Source: Oricola sp. (lineage in GTDB: Bacteria > Pseudomonadota > Alphaproteobacteria > Rhizobiales > Rhizobiaceae). From it: a stretch of 64,000 nt of DNA. Made by a program: the position numbers and the translations under genes. Shown one piece after another: positions 43,570 to 52,580 of the stretch (within the stretch, counting starts at the first letter, position 1; every line of letters starts with the position of its first letter). Below the pieces are notes generated by a model, which saw only the letters and a program-made list of their open reading frames with translations, had not been told where the DNA came from and did no database searches. The DNA is taken from NCBI RefSeq assembly GCF_022763245.1, contig NZ_JALEGV010000040.1, positions 434,001 to 498,000 on the forward strand, read 5' to 3'.

Positions 43570-44064
43570 TCACAGCACGATATCGGTGACTTTCAGCCCT
43601 TCGTCGGGAAGGGCTTCGGCATGTTCGCCGATCGTCCGCCCCTCCAGAACGAGATCGCCCGCGATATCGGCGAGCGGCGCCATCACGAAGGCGCGCTCCG
43701 TCATGCGCGGATGCGGGATCGTCAGGTTCTCGAGCGAAACCGGCGCCGCGCCGTATAAGAGGATGTCGATGTCCAGCGTGCGCGGACCCCAGCGGGTTTC
43801 CCTGACCCGACCGGCATCGCGTTCGATCCGCAAGACAAGGCTCAGCAAGTCAGGCGCGGAGAGAGACGTTTCGATGCGCACGCAGGCGTTGAGATACCAA
43901 TCCTGCTCCACCGGCCCCCATGGCGGCGTGTGGTAGACGCGCGAAACGGCGGTCAGGCTGCAGGCCGGATGATCGTCCAGTTGCCGCAATGCCGCCCGCA
44001 TCGAGGCCGCAACGTCGCCGACATTGCCGCCAAGGCCGAGATAGGCGACGACGCGCTCAGCCAT
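43570..44064 (-). CDS. folK: 2-amino-4-hydroxy-6-hydroxymethyldihydropteridine pyrophosphokinase
   Basis: 164 residues. Transfers pyrophosphate from ATP to the pterin in folate synthesis. N-terminal YLGLGGNVGD and central RVRETRWGPRTLDIDILLYG (Asp pair for Mg2+) are the HPPK signatures. ATG 44064 overlaps the end of folB by eight bases; a longer upstream frame is spurious. Third enzyme gene of folP-folB-folK. Confidence 0.94.
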   Translation of the reverse strand: MAERVVAYLGLGGNVGDVAASMRAALRQLDDHPACSLTAVSRVYHTPPWGPVEQDWYLNACVRIETSLSAPDLLSLVLRIERDAGRVRETRWGPRTLDIDILLYGAAPVSLENLTIPHPRMTERAFVMAPLADIAGDLVLEGRTIGEHAEALPDEGLKVTDIVL

Positions 44065-44428
44065 CGGTCGCAGCATCATGCACGACGCGCACCTCGACAT
44101 AGTCGAGCACGCCCGGCACCGGGGCATTCGGCTTGCGGACCGTGATGTCGGCGGTCACGATCTGCGGGAAACGGCTGCACAGGGCCTTGGCGATCTCCAG
44201 CGCGATCGCCTCGATCAGGAAGCGCCGCTTGCCGGTGACGATCGCCTCGATCTCGCGAAACGCCTCGCCATAGTCCACCGTGCCTTCGATGCTGTCGTTT
44301 TCGAGCGCCTCGCCCGGATCGACGGTCAGCACGGCGTCGACATAGAAGCGTTGGCCCAGGAATTCTTCCTGGTCGAACACGCCGTGGCGCGCGAAGAACG
44401 CGCAGTTCATCATGCGGATCTGGTACAT
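44057..44428 (-). CDS. folB: dihydroneopterin aldolase
   Basis: 123 residues. Converts dihydroneopterin to hydroxymethyl-dihydropterin and glycolaldehyde. Motifs: FFARHGVFDQEE near the N-terminus, TVDYGEAFREIEAIV (about 59-73) and LIEAIALEIAK (about 80-90). ATG 44428 follows folP by 31 bases. Confidence 0.93.
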   Translation of the reverse strand: MYQIRMMNCAFFARHGVFDQEEFLGQRFYVDAVLTVDPGEALENDSIEGTVDYGEAFREIEAIVTGKRRFLIEAIALEIAKALCSRFPQIVTADITVRKPNAPVPGVLDYVEVRVVHDAATDG

Positions 44429-44459
44429 CACGCTGTCAAATCCCGTTTGCGGTGAAACA

Positions 44460-45323
44460 TCATACCGTTTTCTGCGCCAGGACCGCATCCGCGATCGCCA
44501 ACGCATCGTGATTGACGCCGACGTCGTGGACCCGGAAGACGGCCGCGCCCGCCGCGCGCAGAAGCGCGGTCGTGGCAGCGGTGCCCACGTCGCGCTGTTT
44601 CGCGTCGCGCCCGGTCGCGTGACCGATGAAGCGCTTGCGGCTGGTGCCGACGAGCAGCGGATAGCCGAGCGCGTGCAGGGCCTCGAACCGCGCCATCAGC
44701 TGGAAATTCTCGTCGGCATCCTTGGCGAAGCCGAACCCGGGATCGAGAACGATCTGCGCGTCGCGCACGCCGGCCCGCGCCGCGATCTCAAGCGACCGCT
44801 CGAAATAGGCGAACTGGTCCTCGATCACGTCGGCAAGCTTCTCGCGCTCGCGCCCCGTGTGCATGATGCAGAGCCCTGCCCCCGTCGACACCGCGACGCG
44901 CGCGATATCCGGCTCGCGCTGCAGGCCCCAGACGTCGTTGACGACATGGGCGCCGGCCTCGACCGCCTTCTCGGCCGTGTCGGCCCGGTAGGTGTCGATC
45001 GAAAGGATCGTGTCTGCGAATTTTTCGCTCACGGCGCGCATCGCCGGCAGGACACGGGCCTGTTCCACGGCCGCATCCACGGCTTCCCCGCCCGGCCGGG
45101 TGCTTTCCCCGCCGATGTCCAGGATGGCCGCGCCCTCGCCGATCATGGCTTCGGCCCTGGCGAGCACGTCGTCGAGACCGGCGAGTTCGCCGCCGTCGGA
45201 GAAGCTGTCAGGCGTGACGTTGAGAATGCCCATCAAGAGGCCGGGCCGGCCGAGCACCAGCTCGCGTCCATGGGCAAGCGACCATGCACGCTGCGCGGGC
45301 CGGTCCGTGTCGGGTCGGGTCAT
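44460..45323 (-). CDS. folP: dihydropteroate synthase
   Basis: 287 residues. Joins hydroxymethyl-dihydropterin pyrophosphate and p-aminobenzoate; sulfonamide target. Signatures: MGILNVTPDSFSDGG (about 28-42), ILDIGGESTRPGG (about 63-75) and the phosphate-binding LVGTSRKRFIGH (about 222-233). First fol gene, 28 bases after fdx on the same strand. Confidence 0.95.
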   Translation of the reverse strand: MTRPDTDRPAQRAWSLAHGRELVLGRPGLLMGILNVTPDSFSDGGELAGLDDVLARAEAMIGEGAAILDIGGESTRPGGEAVDAAVEQARVLPAMRAVSEKFADTILSIDTYRADTAEKAVEAGAHVVNDVWGLQREPDIARVAVSTGAGLCIMHTGREREKLADVIEDQFAYFERSLEIAARAGVRDAQIVLDPGFGFAKDADENFQLMARFEALHALGYPLLVGTSRKRFIGHATGRDAKQRDVGTAATTALLRAAGAAVFRVHDVGVNHDALAIADAVLAQKTV

Positions 45324-45351
45324 TGAACCGCAGACGATGCCGCTGGCAGGC

Positions 45352-45711
<360 letters not shown>

Positions 45712-45861
45712 TCAGCCGCGACTTAACCCCAAGGCCGGCAAAGTCAACCTGCCGGGCGCCGGAAACCGCCCGAAAGGCCGGGCCTGCGGCGAAATTTCCG
45801 CGTGTTTGGCCGTTTCCGTCAGGTCCGTTGCCCGAGACCGAGAAAGGCGCTTATCCGCGAT

Positions 45862-45901
45862 CGAAAAGCCGAAGGGCCGTGAACCGCACGGCCGGCCCTT
45901 C
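45862..45901 (-). terminator. terminator-like hairpin after the Hpt gene
   Basis: Arms GAAGGGC/GCCCTTC plus CGT/ACG with a small bulge (45871-45901). Read on the minus strand it is followed by CTTTTCG, a short U-run. It ends the Hpt gene transcript before fdx. Confidence 0.45.
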
Positions 45902-45938
45902 TCCACCGAAGCATCCGGTGTTCGATGCGCCCGCGGCG

Positions 45939-46310
45939 TCAGCGCAAGAGCGAAGCGATATAGTCGCGCACGGTCTCGACTTCGCGGAGCAGTGCCGTGA
46001 CCGGCGCCGGATCGCCCGGCTCGCTCTCGATGCGCAGCGCACGGTCGGCCAGGCCGAACGCGCCAACCGCCTGCGCCGCACCCTTGAGCGTGTGCGCATG
46101 GCGCTTTCGCTCCTCGATGTCGGTCACGGTGCGCAGATCGTCGCCGAGTATGGCCGCCTGCCGGGAGAAGAGGCGAAGAACCTCCTCCTCCAGATCACGG
46201 TCGCCGCCGGTCTGACGCGCGAGAAAGACGAGGTCCACCGGTCTGCGATCACCACGCAAATCGCAGGGCGTGTCCGGTGGTGCGAAAATGGGGGCAGCGT
46301 TCATGTCCAT
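45939..46310 (-). CDS. Hpt-domain phosphotransfer protein
   Basis: 123 residues, essentially a single Hpt domain. The phospho-His is in RHAHTLKGAAQAVGAFGL; a hydrophobic helix with FLARQTGGDRDLEEEVLRLF precedes it. It would relay phosphate between a hybrid kinase and a response regulator. ATG 46310 has AGGGGA five bases upstream; ATG 46334 and 46304 are alternatives. Divergent from the giant coiled-coil gene, a layout that may share control sites. Confidence 0.85.
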   Translation of the reverse strand: MDMNAAPIFAPPDTPCDLRGDRRPVDLVFLARQTGGDRDLEEEVLRLFSRQAAILGDDLRTVTDIEERKRHAHTLKGAAQAVGAFGLADRALRIESEPGDPAPVTALLREVETVRDYIASLLR

Positions 46311-46612
46311 CCAATCCCCTGTTGACCCGTTCATGATGCTGTCATCAAAAGGTGGCCGAGGGGTTAACCCTACGAAAGGTTATTCACGGGGCGCGAGGTG
46401 TCCCAAGATGATTCGCACACCGTTAACCTTTTCTTTAAACTTTTGCGAATTGGGGCATTCGTCAGTTCCTTTTTAACACCTGTCCCGTTACGATACGGGG
46501 TCACATGGGGGTGTCATGGCACCACAGTTGTGCCCTCTTTGTGGTGTGGAAGACGCGTATTTGTTTCATCCGGCGCTATGCGCCGGAACCAACCTGTATG
46601 AGTGAGGCGACG
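46311..46612. promoter_or_regulatory. 302-base divergent control region of the Hpt and giant coiled-coil genes
   Basis: AT-rich for this genome between 46360 and 46480. It holds a palindrome GGGTTAACCC (46361-46370), a pair TTAACC (46423-46428) and TTTAAAC (46434-46440) spaced as TTAA-N8-TTAA, one base off the CtrA consensus TTAA-N7-TTAA, and a hairpin CCCGT-TACGAT-ACGGG (46484-46499). No convincing sigma-70 promoter was found, which would fit control by an activator. Frames from ATG 46505 look non-coding before 46598. Confidence 0.4.
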
Positions 46613-49600
46613 ATGGCTGTGAACAAAAACGTTGCGAATATTGATCGCGACCTGGAAGCAGCGCTTGAGCAGGCACTTGAGGCCGGTCTGGACGACGAAA
46701 TCCAGTTGGACGACGAATTGTCGCTCGACGATTTCGAAAGCCAGGTCGCACTGGCAGCGAGCGAACTGGCCGAAGAAAGCGACAACGAACCCGTCGCGCC
46801 CTCCTCAAAGAAGAGCGTGCCCGTTTCACCGGCCAAGCCGGAGCCGCCCAAGGCCGATTTCTCGCGTCCCGAACAGTCCCGTCCGGCGAAGGCCGAGCCC
46901 CGCTCCAAGGATGCGGGCAAGAAGCCCCAGCGCCCCGAGCAGCCGTCCCGCAAGCAGGCCGCCGCTCCGGCCGACAACGGCAAGAACAAGAACCGGCAGC
47001 CCTCCTTCAATCCCGCCAATGACGACGGCAGCAAGCTCGACTATTCCGCCATCCTGTCGCGGCTCCAGCGCGGTCCCGCGGGCGGCATGCATGTCGGCGC
47101 GATCATCGCCAGCGTGCTGTGGGCGATCGCCGGCCTGATCGTCGCGCAGATCACCTACGATTCCGGCGCCGCGACGATCTTCTCCGCCGACGGGCTGCGC
47201 AACGCGCCGGGCGCCGTCGGTCTTCTCGCCACCATCGTCGTGCCGATCATCGGCTTCTTCGCCATCTCGATGATGATCCGGCGCAGCCAGGAAATGCGTT
47301 TCACCGCGCAGTCCATGAGCGAAATCGCGCTGCGCCTCGCCGAGCCGGAAACGATGGCGCAGGAGCGCATCGTCACCGTCGGCCAGGCCGTGCGCCGCGA
47401 AGTCGCCGCCATGGGCGAAGGCATCGAACGCACGATCGCCCGCGCGAGCGAGCTCGAAGCGATCATGCAGTCGGAGGTCTCCGAACTCGAACGCGCCTAT
47501 ACCGACAACGAGGCGCGCGTCCGCTCGCTTCTGACCGACCTCGGCAACGAGCGCGAGGGCATCGTCACCCATGCCGAGCGCCTGCGCGCCTCCATCGCCG
47601 GCGCGCACGAGCAGCTGCGCGACGAGCTGACGGGCTCCGCGGACTTCATTCGCGACAATGTGCGCAACGCCTCCACGCAGCTGACCATGTCGCTGAACGA
47701 CGCCGGCCAGTCCCTGATCGGCCGCATGGAGCAGTCGAGCAAGGCGGTCAACGAGACCATCGCCTCGCGCCTCGACGAGGTTTCGAACCGCATTTCGAAC
47801 TCCGGCGAGGCCTTCGCCAGCCTGATCGACATGCGCATCGCCAATCTGAACGAACAGACCGAGGAAGCCAGCCGCCGGCTTGCGGATTCGCTGGAATCGC
47901 GGGCGACCAGCCTGGTGACGCTGCTGACCAGCACCACCACCAGCATGACCGAAGAGTTCGACGACCGCATGGCGAGCCTGGAGAACACCTTCAACTCGCG
48001 CGGCCAGCACCTCCTGGAGGATTTCGAAACCCGCGTTCAGGCGATCAATTCGGGAACCGAGAAGCTCAACTCCGCTCTCGACGCCCGTGCGCGCCAGATC
48101 AACGAGACGCTGCTCGAGCGCACCCGCGCGATCGCGGAAACCTACGCCTACGGCAACGCACAGGCCGGCGTGATCGCCGACAAGGCGAGCCAGGCCTTCG
48201 CCGAGCAGACCTCCGCCATGGAAACGTCGCTGTCGACGATCCTGGACGAGAAGTCCGCCTCCTTCGCCTCCAAGCTGAGCACGATCACGAACGACACCGC
48301 GCAGCAGATTTCCGTCAGGACGGGCGACTTCCTCACCCGCCTCGACGAGAAGACCACCGCGATCTACGGGGCCGTCGGCCACACGGCGGAGAAATTCGCC
48401 GAAGCCGTCGACCTGGAGACCGCGCGGATCGGCGAGGAACTGGGCAGCCGCACGCGCACCCTCACCGACGAATTGGGCCGCAAGGTGGAAGAGTTCGCCG
48501 GAACGCTGGACTCCCGCTCCGACGAGTTCGCCCGAACGGCAACCCGCTTCGGCCAGGAATTCGACGCCCAGGCCGGCTTGCTGGTCGATCGTGTCGGCGG
48601 CTACTCCTCCCAGCTCACGAACACGCTGGAAGAAAAGGCGCGCATGCTCAACGACAGCGCGTCGAGCTTCCGCGAATCGATCGAGGTCCAGGTGGAATCG
48701 GTCTCCGCGCGGCTGCATGAACGCGCCGCCCAGTTCGAGGAGCACACCAGCCGCTTCGACGAGAGCATCGTCAACGCGTCGGAAATGCTCAACACCCGCC
48801 TGCACAGCGGCATCACCGATTTCGAGGCGCGCGCCACGAATGTCGGCGAGAACATCGGCGCCCTCACCGAAGCGCTGTCGGATCGCATGATCGGCCACAA
48901 CAGCCAGTTCGAGACGAGCGCCGCGCAGATCAGCGAAAGCATCGGCACCCTCACCGACGCCCTGTCGGACCGGTTGCTGCAGCACACCGAGCAGTTCGAA
49001 TCGAGCGCGATTCGCGCCGGCGACAACATCGGTTCGCTCACCCAGGGCCTGTCCGACCGCCTGTTGGCGCACACGAGCCAGTTCGAGGAGAGCGCCGAGC
49101 GCGTCGGCCAGAACATCGGCTCGCTCACCGACGCCCTGGCGGATCGCATCCACCAGCAGACGGAGAATTTCGAGGAACGTGCCTCGCGCGTCGGCGACAA
49201 CATGGGCGCGATCACCGAGAACCTGTCGGAGCGCATGCTCCAGCAGGCGGCGCAGTTCGAGGCCAACACCGCGAATATCGGCGAGAACTTCGGTTCCCTG
49301 ACCGATGCGCTGTCCGAGCGGCTGAGCGCGCACACCGCGTTGTTCGAAGAGAAGTCTTCGACGTTCGGCGACACGATCGGAACCCTCTCCGACCGTCTGG
49401 CCGAGCACCTGTCGGAAAACACCAGCAAGCTCACCTCCGTTCTGGACGAGAAGACGGCCTTCCTCGACACGTCGCTGGAAGAGAAGTCCCAGCGCCTCAC
49501 CGCGTCGCTCAGCCAGCGTTCGAGCACGCTGGTCGAGGAACTCAGCCACGCGACCAACGCTCTCGAGCAGATCCTCGCCCAGGGCAACACCCGCATCGAG

Positions 49601-51817
49601 GCCCTGCTCAACGAGCGCGCCGGCGGCCTGGAAGCGGCGATCGAGGAGCGCACGCGCGCAGCCGTCGACACGCTTGGCCGCAGCACGGAGGCTCTGGAAG
49701 AGCTGTTCGCCAAGAACACCAACATCGTCGACGAGCGCGCCGAAACCATGCGCAAGGCACTGTCCCTGGGCATCGAGAACGTGCGCAAGACGCTGGAAGA
49801 CAGCGCCGGCCTGGTGGCGCGCACGCTGCGTGACAGCGTCGCCGTCGCCCGCGCCGAGCTGGAAGACGAAGCCACCAAGGTCGGCAGCGTGATCGACAGC
49901 CAGGGCAAGGACCTGACCGAGCGGCTCTCCGACCAGATTTCGGCGAACCAGGGTCGCATCACCGAGGTTCTGGCGGCAAACCAGAACGAGCTGGCCGAAC
50001 AGGCCGCGCTCATCCGCTCGCAGTCAGAACAGATGCTGGAATCGCTGCGCTCCAGCGCACAGGATGCCTCCCAGATGATCGGCGGCTCCACCGAGGAAGC
50101 CATCAAGGCCTTCATCGCACGCACGGACGAAGTGTCGGGCATGCTCGCCTCGCATGCCGAGGGCCTCGGCACCCTGATCGACGATTCCACGCGCCCGCTG
50201 CTGGAACGCCTGACCAAGGACGGCAGCGAACTTGCCGAGCAACTCGAGCAGGCGACCACCGCCGCGACCGAACGCCTGAAGGCCGAGAACGCGGCGCTGA
50301 TCACCGCGATCGCACGCCGCACGGCCGATACGGTTTCGGCCGTCGAGCAGGCCCAGAGCGGACTGGTCGAGAATGTCGACGCCCTGATCAATCGCCTCTC
50401 CAGTTCCAATTCGAACCTGGGCGAGTTGATCCGCGAGGCCCGGAACAATCTCGGCCAGATCGACGGCCAGTTGTCCGAAACCACGTCGAACTTTGCCGAC
50501 AAGGCCAACCGCGCCGCGGATTCGATCGCGAGCTCGGTCAACGTCCTCGACGGCAACATGTCCCGTCTGGGCGACGTGTCCAGCCGGACGCTGGAAGAGG
50601 TCGCCTCGATCGCCGCGCGCTTCGAAGAGCATGGCAAGGTGCTGGCAAGCGCCTCGGATCTGCTCAACACGGCCCAGAGCGGCGTGTCGGAGCGGCTTGA
50701 AGAGCGCCGTGAAGCGCTGGAGAACCTGTCTCAGGGTCTTGTCAGCAAGTCCGAGGAGATCGGCAATCTCATGCGCTCCTTCGAGAGCGTGGTGACGGAC
50801 GCCTTCAACAAGGTCGAGGAACGCACCCGCAAATCCGCCGACGAGTTGTCCGGCCGGCTGCGCGAGGCGGCCCAGGAAGCCGAGGGAACGGCGCGCTCGT
50901 CCGCGGCAGCCGTCTCGCAGAATGTGGGCGAAGTCATCGAAGCCTCGCTCAAGCGCTTCGAGGCGGCCACCAGCGAGATGCGTCGCGTCGTCGGCGACAT
51001 GAGCAAGGAACTCACCCAGACGCGCGAAGAAGTCCGCAAGGGCATCTTCGAGCTGCCGGAAGAGACGCGCGAATCCACCGGTGCGATGCGCCGCGCCGTT
51101 TCCGAACAGATCAACGCGCTGAAGGAACTGTCGCGCATCGTGGAGAGCTCCGGCCGTGCCTTCGACGTCGGCGGCAGCGACGACCGTCGCGGCAAGCGGC
51201 CCAATCTTCAGCCTGTACCTTCGTCGTCCGGCGGCGGATCCTCGGCTGCCGTGAAGGTGGCGCCGCAGCAGCAGCCCGTCAGCAATGTGGCTCCGCGCGC
51301 GCAAGGCTCCACGGCGCAGGCGACCGCGACGATGCGCGCCCCGCAGGAGGATGCCGACAAGGCGGAGAAGCAGCAGGGTGGCTGGGTCAGCGACCTTCTG
51401 CGCCGCGCTTCCAAGGAAGAGCAGCCTGCCCCGCGTCCGGCGCAAAAGGCCGACCAGTCGCGCGAGCCTCTGCATGCCGTGGAATCGCTCAACTCGCTGT
51501 CCGTCGACATCGCTCGTGCGATCGACCATGACGCCGCGATCGAGCTGTGGGAGCGCTACCGCCGCGGGGAACGCAACGTGTTCACGCGCCGGCTCTACAC
51601 GCTGAAGGGCCAGCAGACCTTCGACGAGATCAAGCGCAAATATGAGCATGACGGCACGTTCCGTGCGTCCGTCGACCGCTATATCGGCGACTTCGAACGG
51701 CTGCTGCGCGACGTCGCCAAGAACGACCGCGACAACATGATGACCCAGACCTACCTGTCGTCCGACACGGGCAAGGTCTACACCATGCTGGCGCATGCGG
51801 CTGGCAAGCTGAAATAA
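46613..51817 (+). CDS. giant coiled-coil membrane protein, growth-pole ring (GPR/RgsE)-like
   Basis: 1734 residues. A hydrophilic acidic N-terminus of about 150 residues is followed by two transmembrane helices (about 159-185 and 202-222), then nearly 1400 residues of coiled coil rich in Glu, Arg, Ser and Leu. Residues ~708-939 are eight 29-residue repeats. A Pro/Gln-rich linker follows (~1540-1620), then a conserved C-terminal domain with AIELWERYRRGERNVFTRR. This matches the size and layout of the rhizobial proteins often labelled kinesin-like or apolipoprotein-like, including the polar growth ring protein of Agrobacterium; identity is inferred from architecture. ATG 46613 (GAGG upstream) is preferred over 46598 and 46505. 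Confidence 0.8.
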   Translation: MAVNKNVANIDRDLEAALEQALEAGLDDEIQLDDELSLDDFESQVALAASELAEESDNEPVAPSSKKSVPVSPAKPEPPKADFSRPEQSRPAKAEPRSKDAGKKPQRPEQPSRKQAAAPADNGKNKNRQPSFNPANDDGSKLDYSAILSRLQRGPAGGMHVGAIIASVLWAIAGLIVAQITYDSGAATIFSADGLRNAPGAVGLLATIVVPIIGFFAISMMIRRSQEMRFTAQSMSEIALRLAEPETMAQERIVTVGQAVRREVAAMGEGIERTIARASELEAIMQSEVSELERAYTDNEARVRSLLTDLGNEREGIVTHAERLRASIAGAHEQLRDELTGSADFIRDNVRNASTQLTMSLNDAGQSLIGRMEQSSKAVNETIASRLDEVSNRISNSGEAFASLIDMRIANLNEQTEEASRRLADSLESRATSLVTLLTSTTTSMTEEFDDRMASLENTFNSRGQHLLEDFETRVQAINSGTEKLNSALDARARQINETLLERTRAIAETYAYGNAQAGVIADKASQAFAEQTSAMETSLSTILDEKSASFASKLSTITNDTAQQISVRTGDFLTRLDEKTTAIYGAVGHTAEKFAEAVDLETARIGEELGSRTRTLTDELGRKVEEFAGTLDSRSDEFARTATRFGQEFDAQAGLLVDRVGGYSSQLTNTLEEKARMLNDSASSFRESIEVQVESVSARLHERAAQFEEHTSRFDESIVNASEMLNTRLHSGITDFEARATNVGENIGALTEALSDRMIGHNSQFETSAAQISESIGTLTDALSDRLLQHTEQFESSAIRAGDNIGSLTQGLSDRLLAHTSQFEESAERVGQNIGSLTDALADRIHQQTENFEERASRVGDNMGAITENLSERMLQQAAQFEANTANIGENFGSLTDALSERLSAHTALFEEKSSTFGDTIGTLSDRLAEHLSENTSKLTSVLDEKTAFLDTSLEEKSQRLTASLSQRSSTLVEELSHATNALEQILAQGNTRIEALLNERAGGLEAAIEERTRAAVDTLGRSTEALEELFAKNTNIVDERAETMRKALSLGIENVRKTLEDSAGLVARTLRDSVAVARAELEDEATKVGSVIDSQGKDLTERLSDQISANQGRITEVLAANQNELAEQAALIRSQSEQMLESLRSSAQDASQMIGGSTEEAIKAFIARTDEVSGMLASHAEGLGTLIDDSTRPLLERLTKDGSELAEQLEQATTAATERLKAENAALITAIARRTADTVSAVEQAQSGLVENVDALINRLSSSNSNLGELIREARNNLGQIDGQLSETTSNFADKANRAADSIASSVNVLDGNMSRLGDVSSRTLEEVASIAARFEEHGKVLASASDLLNTAQSGVSERLEERREALENLSQGLVSKSEEIGNLMRSFESVVTDAFNKVEERTRKSADELSGRLREAAQEAEGTARSSAAAVSQNVGEVIEASLKRFEAATSEMRRVVGDMSKELTQTREEVRKGIFELPEETRESTGAMRRAVSEQINALKELSRIVESSGRAFDVGGSDDRRGKRPNLQPVPSSSGGGSSAAVKVAPQQQPVSNVAPRAQGSTAQATATMRAPQEDADKAEKQQGGWVSDLLRRASKEEQPAPRPAQKADQSREPLHAVESLNSLSVDIARAIDHDAAIELWERYRRGERNVFTRRLYTLKGQQTFDEIKRKYEHDGTFRASVDRYIGDFERLLRDVAKNDRDNMMTQTYLSSDTGKVYTMLAHAAGKLK
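48734..49429 (+). repeat. eight in-frame 87-bp repeats within the giant coiled-coil gene
   Basis: Eight consecutive 29-residue units, each beginning with Phe-Glu and most containing GxNIGxLTxxLSDR, with no length variation. The first unit (48734-48820) is degenerate. DNA identity is clearly lower than protein similarity, so the repeat is old. Confidence 0.9.
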
Positions 51818-51843
51818 GCGCTGCCGCGATCGCGACACAGAAA

Positions 51844-51876
51844 ACCGCCGGGCTGACACCAGCCCGGCGGTTTTTT
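51844..51876. terminator. bidirectional intrinsic terminator
   Basis: 11-bp perfect stem ACCGCCGGGCT / AGCCCGGCGGT with a GACACC loop and a run of T (51871-51876); preceded by an A-run on the other side. It separates the giant gene from the convergent lipoprotein gene. Confidence 0.92.
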
Positions 51877-51900
51877 CATTTCCAGCAAGTGGCGATCAGA

Positions 51901-52494
51901 TCAGAGGCGCCCTGTCACCCAGACGACGATATCGCTGGCGACGTCGGCGAAAGCGCGGTCGATCGCCGCGACATAGGCCTCGTTGCTGCCGTCGACGGCT
52001 GTGATCCGCTGTTCGAAGACCCGCTCGCTGGCAACGACGCCGTTGCGATCGTTGAGGATCTTCACGGCGATCGCGACATGCGCGGAATTCGCGCCGGCAT
52101 CCACGCCGAAGGAACGGATTTCGGTGACGATCTGATAGTCGATCGCAAGGCCCTGCCCCGGCAGCCCGACACCCTTGAACCGATCGGAGTTCTGGAACGC
52201 CTGCACGAGCCGCATCTGAACCAGCCGAGGCAACCGGTCGCTCCATTGCGACCGGCCGAGATAGCGGATCGTCAAGGGATCGGTGCGGACAACGATGTTC
52301 TGAGAATCGAGCGCTTTCAGCGCTTGCGGCTCGGCAACCAGAATCTGCGTGCCGCGACGCACCGGTCCGGCCTTGCTGATCGTCGGAACACCCAGCTCAT
52401 AGGTGTCAGCGCTCGGCATGACGCCGCTGATGGCGCTGCATCCCGCCAAGGCGAGAGACACCAAGGTGACCTGTCCTGCGCGCAGAAGTTTCAT
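51901..52494 (-). CDS. ABC-type transport auxiliary lipoprotein (Mla/Pqi system)
   Basis: 197 residues with a lipoprotein signal; lipobox LALAGCSA makes the Cys at about residue 22 the acylated one. The mature part (VRRGTQILVAEPQALKALD, then RYLGRSQWSDRLPRLVQMRL) is like the PqiC/LptE-type auxiliary lipoproteins found with Mce operons. It is last in mlaE-mlaF-mlaD-lipoprotein and is probably the outer-membrane partner of the lipid shuttle. ATG 52494 is chosen because it begins the signal. Confidence 0.85.
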   Translation of the reverse strand: MKLLRAGQVTLVSLALAGCSAISGVMPSADTYELGVPTISKAGPVRRGTQILVAEPQALKALDSQNIVVRTDPLTIRYLGRSQWSDRLPRLVQMRLVQAFQNSDRFKGVGLPGQGLAIDYQIVTEIRSFGVDAGANSAHVAIAVKILNDRNGVVASERVFEQRITAVDGSNEAYVAAIDRAFADVASDIVVWVTGRL

Positions 52495-52580
52495 CGCGAC
52501 CTGTAACCCTGTGGACGGCTGGCGAGATCGATCTCGCGCCCGCAACCTCTCGACGTGTGATAAAGGCCCAGCATTGCCTG

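Noticed and set aside
46505-46612. N-terminal extension of the giant protein from ATG 46505
   Set aside because: The added residues are Cys/Trp-rich and unlike the rest, and the ribosome site GAGG lies just before 46613.
46826-49549. 907-codon minus-strand frame opposite the giant coiled-coil gene
   Set aside because: Antisense shadow created by the repetitive sequence of the real gene; its apparent repeats mirror the 87-bp repeats.
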